Assembly: GCF_017052655.1 (NCBI RefSeq)
Contig: NZ_JAFIDC010000001.1
Location: forward strand, 496,001 to 560,000
Reading direction: 5' to 3'
Length of the DNA: 64,000 bases
Origin: Acholeplasma equirhinis
Lineage (GTDB): Bacteria > Bacillota_I > Bacilli_A > Acholeplasmatales > Acholeplasmataceae
This document shows, piece after piece, positions 9,179 through 17,571 of the stretch. The position numbers and the translations under genes are program-made. The notes under the pieces are model-generated. The model did no database searches. It was given only the letters and a program-made list of their open reading frames with translations, and was not told the DNA's origin. How positions within the stretch are numbered: position 1 is the stretch's first letter; each line of letters begins with the position of its first letter.

Positions 9179-10687
9179 TTAAGCCTGTGGATTCTTAGTT
9201 ACACGGAAGATGAATGTAACTTGTGTTACGTTACCCCAAGTATCTTCAACTTGTAACATAATTGTATAGTCAGCTTCAACTCTAGTGTCTAGGATTGCGT
9301 TTGGACCAGCAGGAACGAATACTTTAGCAGTAACGTCACCGTCACGATCATCAAATGCAGAATATAGAGGGAAGTCATCTAAATCGAATGGTTGACCCCA
9401 TTGTACTAAGATAATATTTTCTTCACCTAATAATGGGAATGAAATTTCTGGACCTTCAGTGTCCATATTTACATCAATTTGAGCTTCATTTACACCATCA
9501 TTGAATGATAATACATATTGTTTAGTATTGTCTAATTGAACACCATCAGCTAAAACAACAACGAAATCAGAAATTGATGAGTTACGTAAAGCGAAGTCAA
9601 TACGTTCAATAGCAAGTTCAGTTTGAGTACCTTTTAAAGTAACCTTGAACCATGATTTCATAGTTGCTAACGCTTGATCTTGTGCTTGAGCAGTTTCAGC
9701 GACAGCATATAAGTTATTAACAGGAGCAGAAGTCTTAACAATAATTTGTGTAGGACGAACTGCATAAGTTCCTGAAGGTTGACCTGTATTAGAATCTAAT
9801 GAGAATGGGTTCAGTCTGAATGTGAATGCTTCTGCAGCATAATCTTCAAAAGCATCAAATCCGTAATAAACGTTATCACCATCTGTGTAAGGAGCACCTT
9901 TAGATACAACCCAAGCAGCAGCAGTAGTGCCAACTGCATGTGTACCTTCACCATAAGCTAATTGGATCTTAACATCACCAGTTCTCTTATTAGCATCTCC
10001 ACCTTCATAGATGAGTAAACCACCATCTTTAACAGCACCGCCATCACCTGGTTCGATAGATAACATAGCAGCTTTAACTACTTGTCCACCTTCTGTTTCA
10101 CCAGCTGTAGAGAATACTTTATTAGGTACTGACCAACCAGCATCACCGATAGACCAACCACCCCAGTTATGAACACCAAGGTTTTCATCATAGTTACCTG
10201 TTGGATCAAAGTAAACTAATAACATATTGTGCATGTCAGGATCAGCGGCAAACCATCTTGGGTTTTCAGCAGTTGATTTACCTGGATCATCGTTTCTGCC
10301 TTGGAAGACATAAACGTGAGTAGTTTTATTTGCTTTGATTACAGTTTGATTAATTAATATGTCTGAAGTAAATTTATTACTCCAATCTGTGCTACCATCA
10401 GCATAATTAACAGCAATGAATGGAATTGTAGCAGTTGAATCTTCTGCAACAACTGGAATATCAGAATATTCGAAGTAAGCTCCGAAATCATCTAAACCAT
10501 CATATGTTTGTTTTTCTGAAATAACAGCCCAAGTGAAACCACCTAACCCGGTGTATTCATCATTCCATTTTTTGAAATGGATGACAAGATTACCAGTTTC
10601 AGCATCCGCAGCAAAAAGTTGTGGAAGTGAAACTAATGTCCCGAGTAAAGCAGCCATAGCGACTAAAGATAAGACAATCTTTTTCAT
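9179..10687 (-). CDS. secreted CBM41-like alpha-glucan-binding protein, no catalytic domain
   Basis: First gene of the maltodextrin operon. The 502-residue product has a Sec signal peptide (cleavage likely after PQLFA near residue 26) and no lipobox. Residues about 32-135 show the CBM41/pullulanase-associated pattern (GNLVIHFKKWNDEY, then GGFTWA). A second copy-like segment starts near 155 (MLLVYFDP...WGGWSIGDAGW). The C-terminus (about 410-500) resembles an Ig-like/surface repeat (DRDGDVTAKVFV). I see no glycosidase motifs. It probably binds starch or glycogen at the surface and feeds MalE; that role is inference from domains and operon position. The start is well set by AGGAGGG. Confidence 0.75.
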   Translation of the reverse strand: MKKIVLSLVAMAALLGTLVSLPQLFAADAETGNLVIHFKKWNDEYTGLGGFTWAVISEKQTYDGLDDFGAYFEYSDIPVVAEDSTATIPFIAVNYADGSTDWSNKFTSDILINQTVIKANKTTHVYVFQGRNDDPGKSTAENPRWFAADPDMHNMLLVYFDPTGNYDENLGVHNWGGWSIGDAGWSVPNKVFSTAGETEGGQVVKAAMLSIEPGDGGAVKDGGLLIYEGGDANKRTGDVKIQLAYGEGTHAVGTTAAAWVVSKGAPYTDGDNVYYGFDAFEDYAAEAFTFRLNPFSLDSNTGQPSGTYAVRPTQIIVKTSAPVNNLYAVAETAQAQDQALATMKSWFKVTLKGTQTELAIERIDFALRNSSISDFVVVLADGVQLDNTKQYVLSFNDGVNEAQIDVNMDTEGPEISFPLLGEENIILVQWGQPFDLDDFPLYSAFDDRDGDVTAKVFVPAGPNAILDTRVEADYTIMLQVEDTWGNVTQVTFIFRVTKNPQA

Positions 10688-10731
10688 TTTACCCTCCTAA
10701 AAGTTTTTGTTTTGAATCATCTTACGGCTTA

Positions 10732-10772
10732 AGTATATCACGATTTGGGTATTAAATGTAAACGCTTTACAA
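10732..10772 (-). promoter_or_regulatory. promoter of the CBM41-malEFG operon overlapping a 15-base operator
   Basis: A perfect odd-centred inverted repeat TGTAAACGCTTTACA lies at 10757-10771. Read on the minus strand, TTTACA inside it could be the -35 and TATACT (reverse of 10732-10737) the -10, with a 19-base spacer. A repressor bound here would block the operon. The spacer is longer than ideal, so the promoter call is tentative; the operator is clear. Confidence 0.55.
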
Positions 10773-10783
10773 AAGTAACTATT

Positions 10784-10816
10784 ATGCAAACGGTTTCTTA
10801 TTGTAATCGCTAACAT
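10784..10816 (+). promoter_or_regulatory. two further tandem cre-like operators upstream of pullulanase
   Basis: ATGCAAACGGTTTCTT (10784-10799) and TTGTAATCGCTAACAT (10801-10816) each match WTGNNARCGNWWWCAW with one core mismatch. With the site at 10757 this makes three operators in 60 bases between the two divergent transcription units. No good -35/-10 pair for pullulanase could be fixed. Confidence 0.6.
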
Positions 10817-10875
10817 CTAAACGAGAATTATATGAACTATGTGATATATTGGAGTCGAAGAGGAGGTACATAGTT

Positions 10876-13830
10876 TTGAAAAAAATAGGAATATTATTGT
10901 TTTTATTGATGTTTTCATTATTCGTAACATTAACTGTTACTTATGCTGCAGAAACACCAAACACACTCGTAGTACATTATTTTAGATATGACCAAACTTA
11001 TGGCAATCATACAATCTGGATGTGGCAATCTGCTCCAACCGGATTAGGGGGTAAAGAATTTAAATTCAATCAAGCGAACACCGATGAACACGGTGCATAT
11101 TTATCAATAAACTTAGCTGCTGATTACTCAACTGCAACTGCTTTAGGTATTATTATTAAAGATGGAGAAGGTTGGAATGGTGAACGTGAACCTGGTGGTG
11201 ATAGATTCATCGATCTAAGCCAAGTGGAAGTAAAATCAGGGGTAGCACATGTTTATTTTGTTCAAGGTCAAGTTCAATTTGGTAAAAGTGATCTAGACCT
11301 AACTAATAACCTTCCTGATTATAGACCTCAAATATTAAGAGCGTCTTTTGCGATTGCTTCTAATAATAAGGTTATTAATTTAAGTCTTTCACATCAAGCA
11401 ACATCATATAAATTATTTGAAGATGGTGTTGAAGTGAAAACAGGATCATTAGGAAATTCAAATAACCACACGATTTCAGGTTATAATTATGAAATTTCAA
11501 AGACATATGAAATTGAAGTTCAGTTTACAAATTCAACTTCAAAGAAATATGTCCAATTAGATGGTATTTATGATACAAATGAATTTGAAGAAGCATTTAC
11601 TTATGATGGTGAATTAGGTGCTATTTATAATGGTGCACAAACAACCTTTAGATTATGGGCACCATTATCACAAGAAGTCAAAGTAAACTTATATAACCAA
11701 GGTCACCCACAGTATGATAGACTTGGTAATGCTTCAGAAGAATTAACACCTTATGCAACACTTGATTTAGAAAAGATTGAAAATGGTGCATGGCAAGTTA
11801 CTGTGAATCAAGATTTAGATTCAAAATATTATACATTTAGTGTGACAAATAATGGTGTCACAAATGAAGTAACAGATCCATACAGTTATTCAACTGGAGC
11901 AAACGGTTTAAGAAGTATGGTTGTTAACTTTGAAAAAACAAACCCTGCTTTTTGGGAATTAGTTCAAAGACCTCAAACGATTAGTTCATTTACAGATTAT
12001 ATTATTTGGGAATTACATGTTAGAGATTTAACATCACATAGTTCATGGAATGGTAATGAAGCATGGAGAGGTAAATTCTTAGGATTATCTCAAAGTGGTA
12101 CAACATATTCTGCAAGTGGTGATACTGTAACAACAGGATTAGACCATATCGAAGAATTAGGAGTTAATGCAGTACATTTATTACCAATTTTTGATTTTGG
12201 ATATATTGATGAAGTGGCACTATTTAAAGACCCAGAAGGTACAACAAATAAATTTAACTGGGGTTATATGCCATATCATTTTAATACACTTGAAGGTTCA
12301 TATTCAACTAATCCATTTGATGGTAATGTAAGAATTTATGAATTCAAACAAGCAGTTAAAGCATTATCTGATAAAAATATCAGAGTAATTATGGACGTTG
12401 TTTATAACCACACTGGTGAGTCAGAAGGTTCAAACTTCCATAAAATCGTTCCAGGATATTTCCATAGATTAAATCAAAATGGTTCATTCTCAAATGGTTC
12501 AGGTACTGGAAATGAAACTGCATCTGAACGTTCAATGGTTAGAAAATTCATGGTAGATTCTACAACATATTTAGCAACTGAATTCAAATTATCAGGTTTC
12601 AGATTTGACTTAATGTCATTACATGATGTTGATACGATGAATGCAATTCGTGATGCTATGGATAAAATTGATCCAACCATCATTTTATATGGTGAACCTT
12701 GGGCAGGTGGAGACACATTAATCGATGGTTCAATTGCTGCAGGTATGACAAATACAAATGGTTGGGATCGTACTCAAATTAGAAAATTAGACAACGGAAT
12801 TGCTGCATTTAATGACTTATATAGAAATGCGTTAAAAGGTTCACCTGATGGTGCTGGTGGTGGTTTTGTTCAAGGTCAAATGGACTACAATAAGATGCAA
12901 GATCTTAGAAAAGGTATCATGGGTGCAACAGACCAATTTACAAATGAACCAACTCAAAATGTTGTGTATGGTGAAGCACACGATAACTTAACATTACACG
13001 ATAAGTTAAGAAGTTCTGGTGTAACAGCATCTGATGTTGTTCACGCACAAGTTCAATCAAACGCGATTGTGTTAACTTCAATGGGTATTCCATTCCTTCA
13101 TGCAGGTACAGAGTTCTTACGCAGTAAACCACTTCAAGGTGGTGGATATGACCACAACTCATATGAATCACCTGACTCAGTAAACCAATTACGTTGGGAT
13201 CGTAAACTTCAATATAAGAATGTCTTTGAATACCATAAAGCATTAATACATATTAGAAAAACATATGATGGTTTGAGACTAAGCTCAAAAGCAGAAATTA
13301 ATCAAAGATTCTCATGGGTTCAAACAACACAAGATGCTACAGATAAGGCATTAGCTTATAAGATTGAAGGTGTAAATGGACAACCAACATTACTCATTAT
13401 TCATGCGGGTAAAGTTAATGGTTCAACCAATGTTACATTAAATGATGGTAAGACTTATATGCAACTAACATCACGTGCTGGTGCTCAAGGCCTCTTCGAT
13501 GTTGAAAAAGGTTTAGTTACAAGAAAAGGTAACTTCTCAGTTACATCAACAAATACAACAGCTATTTTTGTTGAAGTATTAACTATTGAACAAACAACAG
13601 TAAAGAGTGCAAATGTTTCAGTTGCATTAGGTGCAAACTTTAATGAATTATCAAATGTTAATGTTCCAGCTGGTGCTAAAGTTTATGCAACAGATATTAA
13701 TACACAAGTTCCTGGCTTTAAAGTAGTTACAGTTACTGTTGTTGATTACCTTGGTAATAAATCAAATCTTTATTACACAGTGACTGTTTCAGGTGGAAGC
13801 TTCTCAGGTTTAGTAGGAGGTCAAGTATGA
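10876..13830 (+). CDS. pulA: secreted type I pullulanase (GH13_14)
   Basis: Debranching enzyme hydrolysing alpha-1,6 bonds of pullulan, amylopectin or glycogen outside the cell. The start is TTG 10876: AGGAGG at 10861-10866 is ideally spaced, while the upstream in-frame TTG at 10849 lies before that site. The 984 residues comprise a signal peptide (to about 24, TYAA), CBM41 (about 27-130, LVVHYFRYD), a CBM48-like domain (about 245-340, TTFRLWAP), the barrel, and a C-terminal Ig-like region (about 890-975). The pullulanase motif appears as FNWGYMPYHFN. Catalytic residues are D578 (GFRFD), E607 (YGEPW) and D703 (EAHDN). No anchor motif is seen. The stop overlaps the next start by 4 bases. Confidence 0.93.
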   Translation: MKKIGILLFLLMFSLFVTLTVTYAAETPNTLVVHYFRYDQTYGNHTIWMWQSAPTGLGGKEFKFNQANTDEHGAYLSINLAADYSTATALGIIIKDGEGWNGEREPGGDRFIDLSQVEVKSGVAHVYFVQGQVQFGKSDLDLTNNLPDYRPQILRASFAIASNNKVINLSLSHQATSYKLFEDGVEVKTGSLGNSNNHTISGYNYEISKTYEIEVQFTNSTSKKYVQLDGIYDTNEFEEAFTYDGELGAIYNGAQTTFRLWAPLSQEVKVNLYNQGHPQYDRLGNASEELTPYATLDLEKIENGAWQVTVNQDLDSKYYTFSVTNNGVTNEVTDPYSYSTGANGLRSMVVNFEKTNPAFWELVQRPQTISSFTDYIIWELHVRDLTSHSSWNGNEAWRGKFLGLSQSGTTYSASGDTVTTGLDHIEELGVNAVHLLPIFDFGYIDEVALFKDPEGTTNKFNWGYMPYHFNTLEGSYSTNPFDGNVRIYEFKQAVKALSDKNIRVIMDVVYNHTGESEGSNFHKIVPGYFHRLNQNGSFSNGSGTGNETASERSMVRKFMVDSTTYLATEFKLSGFRFDLMSLHDVDTMNAIRDAMDKIDPTIILYGEPWAGGDTLIDGSIAAGMTNTNGWDRTQIRKLDNGIAAFNDLYRNALKGSPDGAGGGFVQGQMDYNKMQDLRKGIMGATDQFTNEPTQNVVYGEAHDNLTLHDKLRSSGVTASDVVHAQVQSNAIVLTSMGIPFLHAGTEFLRSKPLQGGGYDHNSYESPDSVNQLRWDRKLQYKNVFEYHKALIHIRKTYDGLRLSSKAEINQRFSWVQTTQDATDKALAYKIEGVNGQPTLLIIHAGKVNGSTNVTLNDGKTYMQLTSRAGAQGLFDVEKGLVTRKGNFSVTSTNTTAIFVEVLTIEQTTVKSANVSVALGANFNELSNVNVPAGAKVYATDINTQVPGFKVVTVTVVDYLGNKSNLYYTVTVSGGSFSGLVGGQV

Positions 13831-14189
13831 AAAAAATATTAAGTCTACTCTTTTTAGGTCTTGCTTTATTCTTAGTAGCATGTGATCCTACACAAGAGAA
13901 TCCTACAGGTGTAAAAGTTGATAATTTAACCTTTACAAGTAAAACTGTTACAGCGGATATCAATATTGAATTAGAGATTGAAACTTTAAGTTCTTTAAAA
14001 GAAATTATTGAATCTACAGTTTACGCTGTTTACAACAATCATAAAGATACATTTGGTACAGATACGTATACACTTTATTTCTCAGTGTATTTAGATAGTG
14101 AATCAGTTGGTGAGATTTCATATAAAGTGAATGCTTCACTTCAAAATCCTGGTTTGACCTATGTAGCGGATACTTTACAACTTCCATAA
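13827..14189 (+). CDS. small lipoprotein of unknown function, coupled to pullulanase
   Basis: 120 residues with a lipoprotein signal (lipobox LVAC, Cys19). The rest is a soluble, beta-prone domain (about 30-118) that I do not recognise. Its ATG overlaps the pullulanase stop (ATGA) and a terminator follows directly, so the two are translated from one mRNA. Being membrane anchored and coupled to an enzyme with no anchor, it could tether pullulanase or the products at the surface. That is inference. Confidence 0.8.
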   Translation: MKKILSLLFLGLALFLVACDPTQENPTGVKVDNLTFTSKTVTADINIELEIETLSSLKEIIESTVYAVYNNHKDTFGTDTYTLYFSVYLDSESVGEISYKVNASLQNPGLTYVADTLQLP

Positions 14190-14195
14190 ATCAAG

Positions 14196-14228
14196 AAGAT
14201 GTGTCTTAAATAGACGCATCTTTTTTTG
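14196..14228 (+). terminator. terminator of the pullulanase operon
   Basis: AAGATGTGTCT (14196-14206) pairs with AGACGCATCTT (14212-14222), one G-U pair, followed by a T-run. Confidence 0.85.
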
Positions 14229-14265
14229 CTTTTAAATATGAAATCGTTTCTATAAATCTAAATTG

Positions 14266-14294
14266 TTGCACAATGTAAGCGCATACTATATACT
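14266..14294 (+). promoter_or_regulatory. promoter with cre-like operator in the spacer
   Basis: TTGCAC (14266-14271), 17 bases, TATACT (14289-14294). The spacer contains ATGTAAGCGCATACTA (14273-14288), a one-mismatch match to WTGNNARCGNWWWCAW, so the repressor and polymerase would compete. A weaker relative (GAAATCGTTTC, 14240-14250) lies just upstream. This promoter drives the 36-codon ORF and the secreted protein behind it. Confidence 0.7.
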
Positions 14295-14337
14295 TTATAT
14301 AAACAATAATCACTTATTTTTAAGGGGGAGAGATACA

Positions 14338-14448
14338 GTGAAAAAATATTATGAGGAATCTATCCTCGAAGTTGTCGATTTTTCTGTTGAAGAAAGTATC
14401 GCTTCATCAGGTGCGGTTTTGTATGAAGAAGTGTGGAGTCAAAGCTAA
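14338..14448 (+). CDS. 36-residue peptide, translationally coupled to a secreted protein
   Basis: GTG start at 14338 with AGGGGGAG at 14323-14330 (7-base spacing). The product has 36 residues, strongly acidic (nine E, one D), starting MKKYYEESILEVVDFS and containing SIASSGAVLYEE. It has no transmembrane segment and no cysteine. Its TAA shares one base with the ATG of the next gene (TAATG). The N-terminal MKKxYExxxLEVV pattern resembles short leader-like peptides that I associate with clostridial genomes, some suspected to be modified-peptide precursors; this is a recollection of pattern, not a proven homology. A plain translational-coupling role is the main alternative. Confidence 0.65.
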   Translation: MKKYYEESILEVVDFSVEESIASSGAVLYEEVWSQS

Positions 14449-15839
14449 TGAGAAAAGTTAGTATTTTATCTATGCTTTTGATTTGGGCATTTGCATTAGG
14501 TCTATTATTAGTTCCTAGTGTATTTGCAGATGATCCAGTTTTACCTTCTGGAGAAATTCAACTTATTGTTTATACTGATGGGTCTGGTCCAGCAGTAGAA
14601 ACCGAATTTGAAGGTCCACTTGGACAATTAGTAGAAATTGATGTTGAGAGTTTAGAAATTAAAGATAAAGAGTTCTCTTTCTTCATTCATAACGGACAAA
14701 AAATAACTAATCCTAACACTCAATTCTTAGTTTCTAAATCCACTAAAGTGGTGGTTGTGTTTAAAGGTGAAGATGAAATTGTAGCTGCATTCGTCGATAC
14801 GAATGGTCAAGTTTTACACATGCAATATGGTGTTGATGAAATTGATTTAGAGTATGCTGAAGATTCACCATATCCATCAAAACCAGGGTTTCAGTTTAGT
14901 CATTGGAGTGTAAATACAAATGTAACAACTGATACGATTGTAAAACCTGTCTATATTGCTTCAAACATTGATGATATTGTGGTAACTGTTGATGGTGATC
15001 CTATGTTATATCCGTATAACTCGATTGTCACTATAGAATCTGAAGTATCTGAATTTACACATTGGGAAGATGAAAATGGTGTAATTGTTTCCTATGATAG
15101 TATTTATCAATTCACTGCATTAGAAAACATTTCACTTGTTTCAAAAACCGATGGTGAAGAGAAACCAATGGTTTATCTAAGAGATGTTACCGGAATAGTA
15201 GATGGAGCAGAATCATTCTTAGGGCAAGTTTACCTACCAACAGGTTATAGCGTTGTTGAGTGGGGATTCATAGGATCGAATACTGCAGAAAATGGTCAAT
15301 ATTTACCAGAATTAGATGATCTAGATGTTGAAGTTAAAACATTAACAGCTATGTTATCATCAACTGGTGAATTTTTAACTCGTATTATTGGTGAAGGTTA
15401 TGCATATACTAGAGCTTACGCGATTATTAAAGATGAATTAGGTAATTTAGAGTACTTATATAGTGACGTAAGAAATAAGATAAAAGTAATTTTTGAATTG
15501 AACTTTGGTTGGTCAACACCAGTAAATGAAATTGAAGGTGCGTATGTTAAAGGATCATTTAATGGTTGGAGTACGAGTCATAAGATGAATCATGTGATAA
15601 AAGAAGGCGTGAATACAGCATTTGAACTTACAGTTGAATTTGTCTTTATGAAACAAATGCCAACTATAGAATTTAAGTTCTATCATGTGATTCCAGGTGG
15701 ATGGGGTCCTGGACCTTCTGATTTTTCAGGATATGATGCAAGATGGTATGGAGATGGAGATGCAAATTTAACTAAATCAGTAAGTCCAATTAATGGAGCT
15801 ATACAAATTGCATTACCTAGTCCTTATTGGGTAGATTAA
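14448..15839 (+). CDS. secreted InlB-repeat-like protein with C-terminal starch-binding-like module
   Basis: 463 residues; ATG 14448 shares a base with the stop of the upstream 36-codon ORF, with GTGGAG upstream. It has a Sec signal peptide (cleavage near VFAD, about 26) and no lipobox or sorting signal. Residues about 35-330 are shared in order with the protein at 56554: FLVSKSTK, EIVAAFVDTNGQ, an InlB B-repeat-like PSKPGFQFSHW segment, YPYNS, SFLGQ, and RAYAIIKD. The C-terminal part (about 345-463) has VKGSFNGWS, typical of CBM48/SusE-like starch-binding folds. With its operator-controlled promoter inside the glucan island it is probably a surface alpha-glucan-binding protein. Confidence 0.75.
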   Translation: MRKVSILSMLLIWAFALGLLLVPSVFADDPVLPSGEIQLIVYTDGSGPAVETEFEGPLGQLVEIDVESLEIKDKEFSFFIHNGQKITNPNTQFLVSKSTKVVVVFKGEDEIVAAFVDTNGQVLHMQYGVDEIDLEYAEDSPYPSKPGFQFSHWSVNTNVTTDTIVKPVYIASNIDDIVVTVDGDPMLYPYNSIVTIESEVSEFTHWEDENGVIVSYDSIYQFTALENISLVSKTDGEEKPMVYLRDVTGIVDGAESFLGQVYLPTGYSVVEWGFIGSNTAENGQYLPELDDLDVEVKTLTAMLSSTGEFLTRIIGEGYAYTRAYAIIKDELGNLEYLYSDVRNKIKVIFELNFGWSTPVNEIEGAYVKGSFNGWSTSHKMNHVIKEGVNTAFELTVEFVFMKQMPTIEFKFYHVIPGGWGPGPSDFSGYDARWYGDGDANLTKSVSPINGAIQIALPSPYWVD

Positions 15840-15853
15840 CAAAAAAATAATAT

Positions 15854-15885
15854 AAAAGCGGTTCGTGCTGAACCGCTTTTCTTAT
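15854..15885. terminator. bidirectional terminator between the secreted protein and the amylase
   Basis: Perfect 11-base stem AAAAGCGGTTC / GAACCGCTTTT with a 5-base loop, T-rich on both flanks; it serves both converging genes. Confidence 0.9.
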
Positions 15886-15892
15886 GCATAAA

Positions 15893-17470
15893 TTAGATAT
15901 AGTTGTTAACTTTAGATCCATCAATCTCAAGAACTAAAGTTCCCCATGCAGGAATTGTTAATGAATTTCCGTAAATATAGTCTAAATATTCAACATCAAC
16001 TGATCTTGCAGTATCTGATATGTTATGGATAACTAATACAGTTTGACTGAATCCTGTTGTTGAATATTGTCTTACAAATCCTTGTAAGAAAGAACTATTA
16101 TCCTTCCATGCTTTCATGTAATTACCATACATTAAAGCTGGAGTGTCTTTTCTAATATTTGCGAAAGTTTTATAAGTAGTATAAAGTGAGTTTGAATCAT
16201 TAATAGATGATGCAACAGTTGCACCTTGATTAGATCCGTTATAAGGCATTAACCAATCAGTTTGATATTGATTACTTGCTCCCCATAGGAATGGTGCTCT
16301 TCTGTATTGATCCCAAATTGCACCTTGACCGTTTGGATTTTCACCACCATATGCAACACCTTTCATTCCGATTTCATCTCCATAATAAATATGAGGTGAA
16401 CCAGGTAGTGTTAACATAAATTGAGCAGCCATTTTTAATTTATTTAATCCATTTGCACCATTAAATTCATTTCTTGATGCAATTCTATCAATATCGTGAT
16501 TTGAGATGAAAATACTTGGAACATAGTTTGTATCATAAGGTTTATAAGTATTAAAACTTTTTTCGATATTTGAGACGAGTTGATAAATTTGATTTCCACC
16601 ACCAATTTTGCCCCAAATTTGAGCTGCAGCATAGAAGTCGAATAATGAGTCAAGTCCTATGTAATATTGGTTATATGCGACGTATTCGTATTCGAATACT
16701 TCACCTACAAAGAATACATCAGGATTTATCGTTTTAACATAATCTTTTAAGTTTTTTAAGAATGTATAGTTTTTAGCTTGTGCTTGAGCAGGTTGAGAAC
16801 CTGGATCACCTAAGAAGAGATGCTTAGCAGCATCAAATCTAAAGCCGTGTATACCTTTATCAACCCAAAATGCCATAATGTCTTTGATTTCTTGAACAAC
16901 ATCAGGATTATTTAGATTTAAGTCTTTCATACCACCTGCAAATGATTCAAATGCAGTGTTTGCTGCTGTCCATATATACCAATCACGGTAAGGACTATTT
17001 ACGCCTTCTTTAGCTGACATAAACCAAGGATGTGTGTCTGATGTGTGATTGATAACTAAATCCATCACTATTTTAATATCTAGTTTATTAGCTTCTTCGA
17101 TTAAATTTTCTAGATCTTCCATTGTACCATATTCAGGATTGACCTTGTAATAGTCTTTAATACGATAACCATGATATGAATTCCAGTCTGTATCTGTTTC
17201 ATTAAATGGTAACATCCAAATGGCAGTTGCACCTAAATCTTTAATGTAGTCTAAATTAGCAGTTAAACCGTTAATGTCCCCAACACCATCACCGTCTGAA
17301 TCTGCAAATGATCGTATAAATACTTGATAATAAATATCATTTCTTGGATTTAGGGCACGCAAGTCGGGTGTTTGATCAATCGGTTCATTGCCACCACCAC
17401 TGGTAGTATCACAAGCGATTAATAAAACTGATAATAAAGCAATTATCATTAAATTAATAAGTTTTTTCAT
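15893..17470 (-). CDS. alpha-amylase-family lipoprotein (GH13), extracellular
   Basis: Surface-anchored GH13 enzyme of 525 residues, likely releasing maltodextrins from starch. The lipobox is LLIAC with Cys20, followed by a Gly-rich linker. The barrel contains the calcium-type loop DSDGDGVGD (about 58-66), region I DLVINHTSD (about 137-145), region II GFRFD (D213), region III GEV (E257) and region IV SNHD (D326); all three acids are present. The architecture resembles neopullulanase-free, amylase/oligo-glucosidase-like secreted GH13 proteins. The start is fixed by AAGGGGGA. An operator lies 86 bases upstream. Confidence 0.88.
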   Translation of the reverse strand: MKKLINLMIIALLSVLLIACDTTSGGGNEPIDQTPDLRALNPRNDIYYQVFIRSFADSDGDGVGDINGLTANLDYIKDLGATAIWMLPFNETDTDWNSYHGYRIKDYYKVNPEYGTMEDLENLIEEANKLDIKIVMDLVINHTSDTHPWFMSAKEGVNSPYRDWYIWTAANTAFESFAGGMKDLNLNNPDVVQEIKDIMAFWVDKGIHGFRFDAAKHLFLGDPGSQPAQAQAKNYTFLKNLKDYVKTINPDVFFVGEVFEYEYVAYNQYYIGLDSLFDFYAAAQIWGKIGGGNQIYQLVSNIEKSFNTYKPYDTNYVPSIFISNHDIDRIASRNEFNGANGLNKLKMAAQFMLTLPGSPHIYYGDEIGMKGVAYGGENPNGQGAIWDQYRRAPFLWGASNQYQTDWLMPYNGSNQGATVASSINDSNSLYTTYKTFANIRKDTPALMYGNYMKAWKDNSSFLQGFVRQYSTTGFSQTVLVIHNISDTARSVDVEYLDYIYGNSLTIPAWGTLVLEIDGSKVNNYI

Positions 17471-17554
17471 TAGTATCCCCCTTAGATTCTAATTTCTAAC
17501 GTTAATTTATCATATACAAATCAAAATATAATTTGATTTGACTTAATACAAACT

Positions 17555-17570
17555 GTGCAAACGGTTTTAT
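17555..17570 (+). promoter_or_regulatory. cre-like operator upstream of the amylase lipoprotein gene
   Basis: GTGCAAACGGTTTTAT; its core TGCAAACGGTTTTA (17556-17569) matches TGNNARCGNWWWCA with one mismatch. It lies just downstream of the DUF1189 stop and upstream of the minus-strand amylase start. I could not fix a convincing -35/-10 pair. Confidence 0.55.
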
Positions 17571-17571
17571 A

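Noticed and set aside
10849-10875. Upstream TTG start for pullulanase
   Set aside because: The extra codons contain the AGGAGG ribosome site itself; TTG 10876 is correctly spaced.
14238-14253. Extra cre-like site before the 14338 operon
   Set aside because: GAAATCGTTTC has at least two core mismatches; kept only as a weak neighbour of the better site at 14273.
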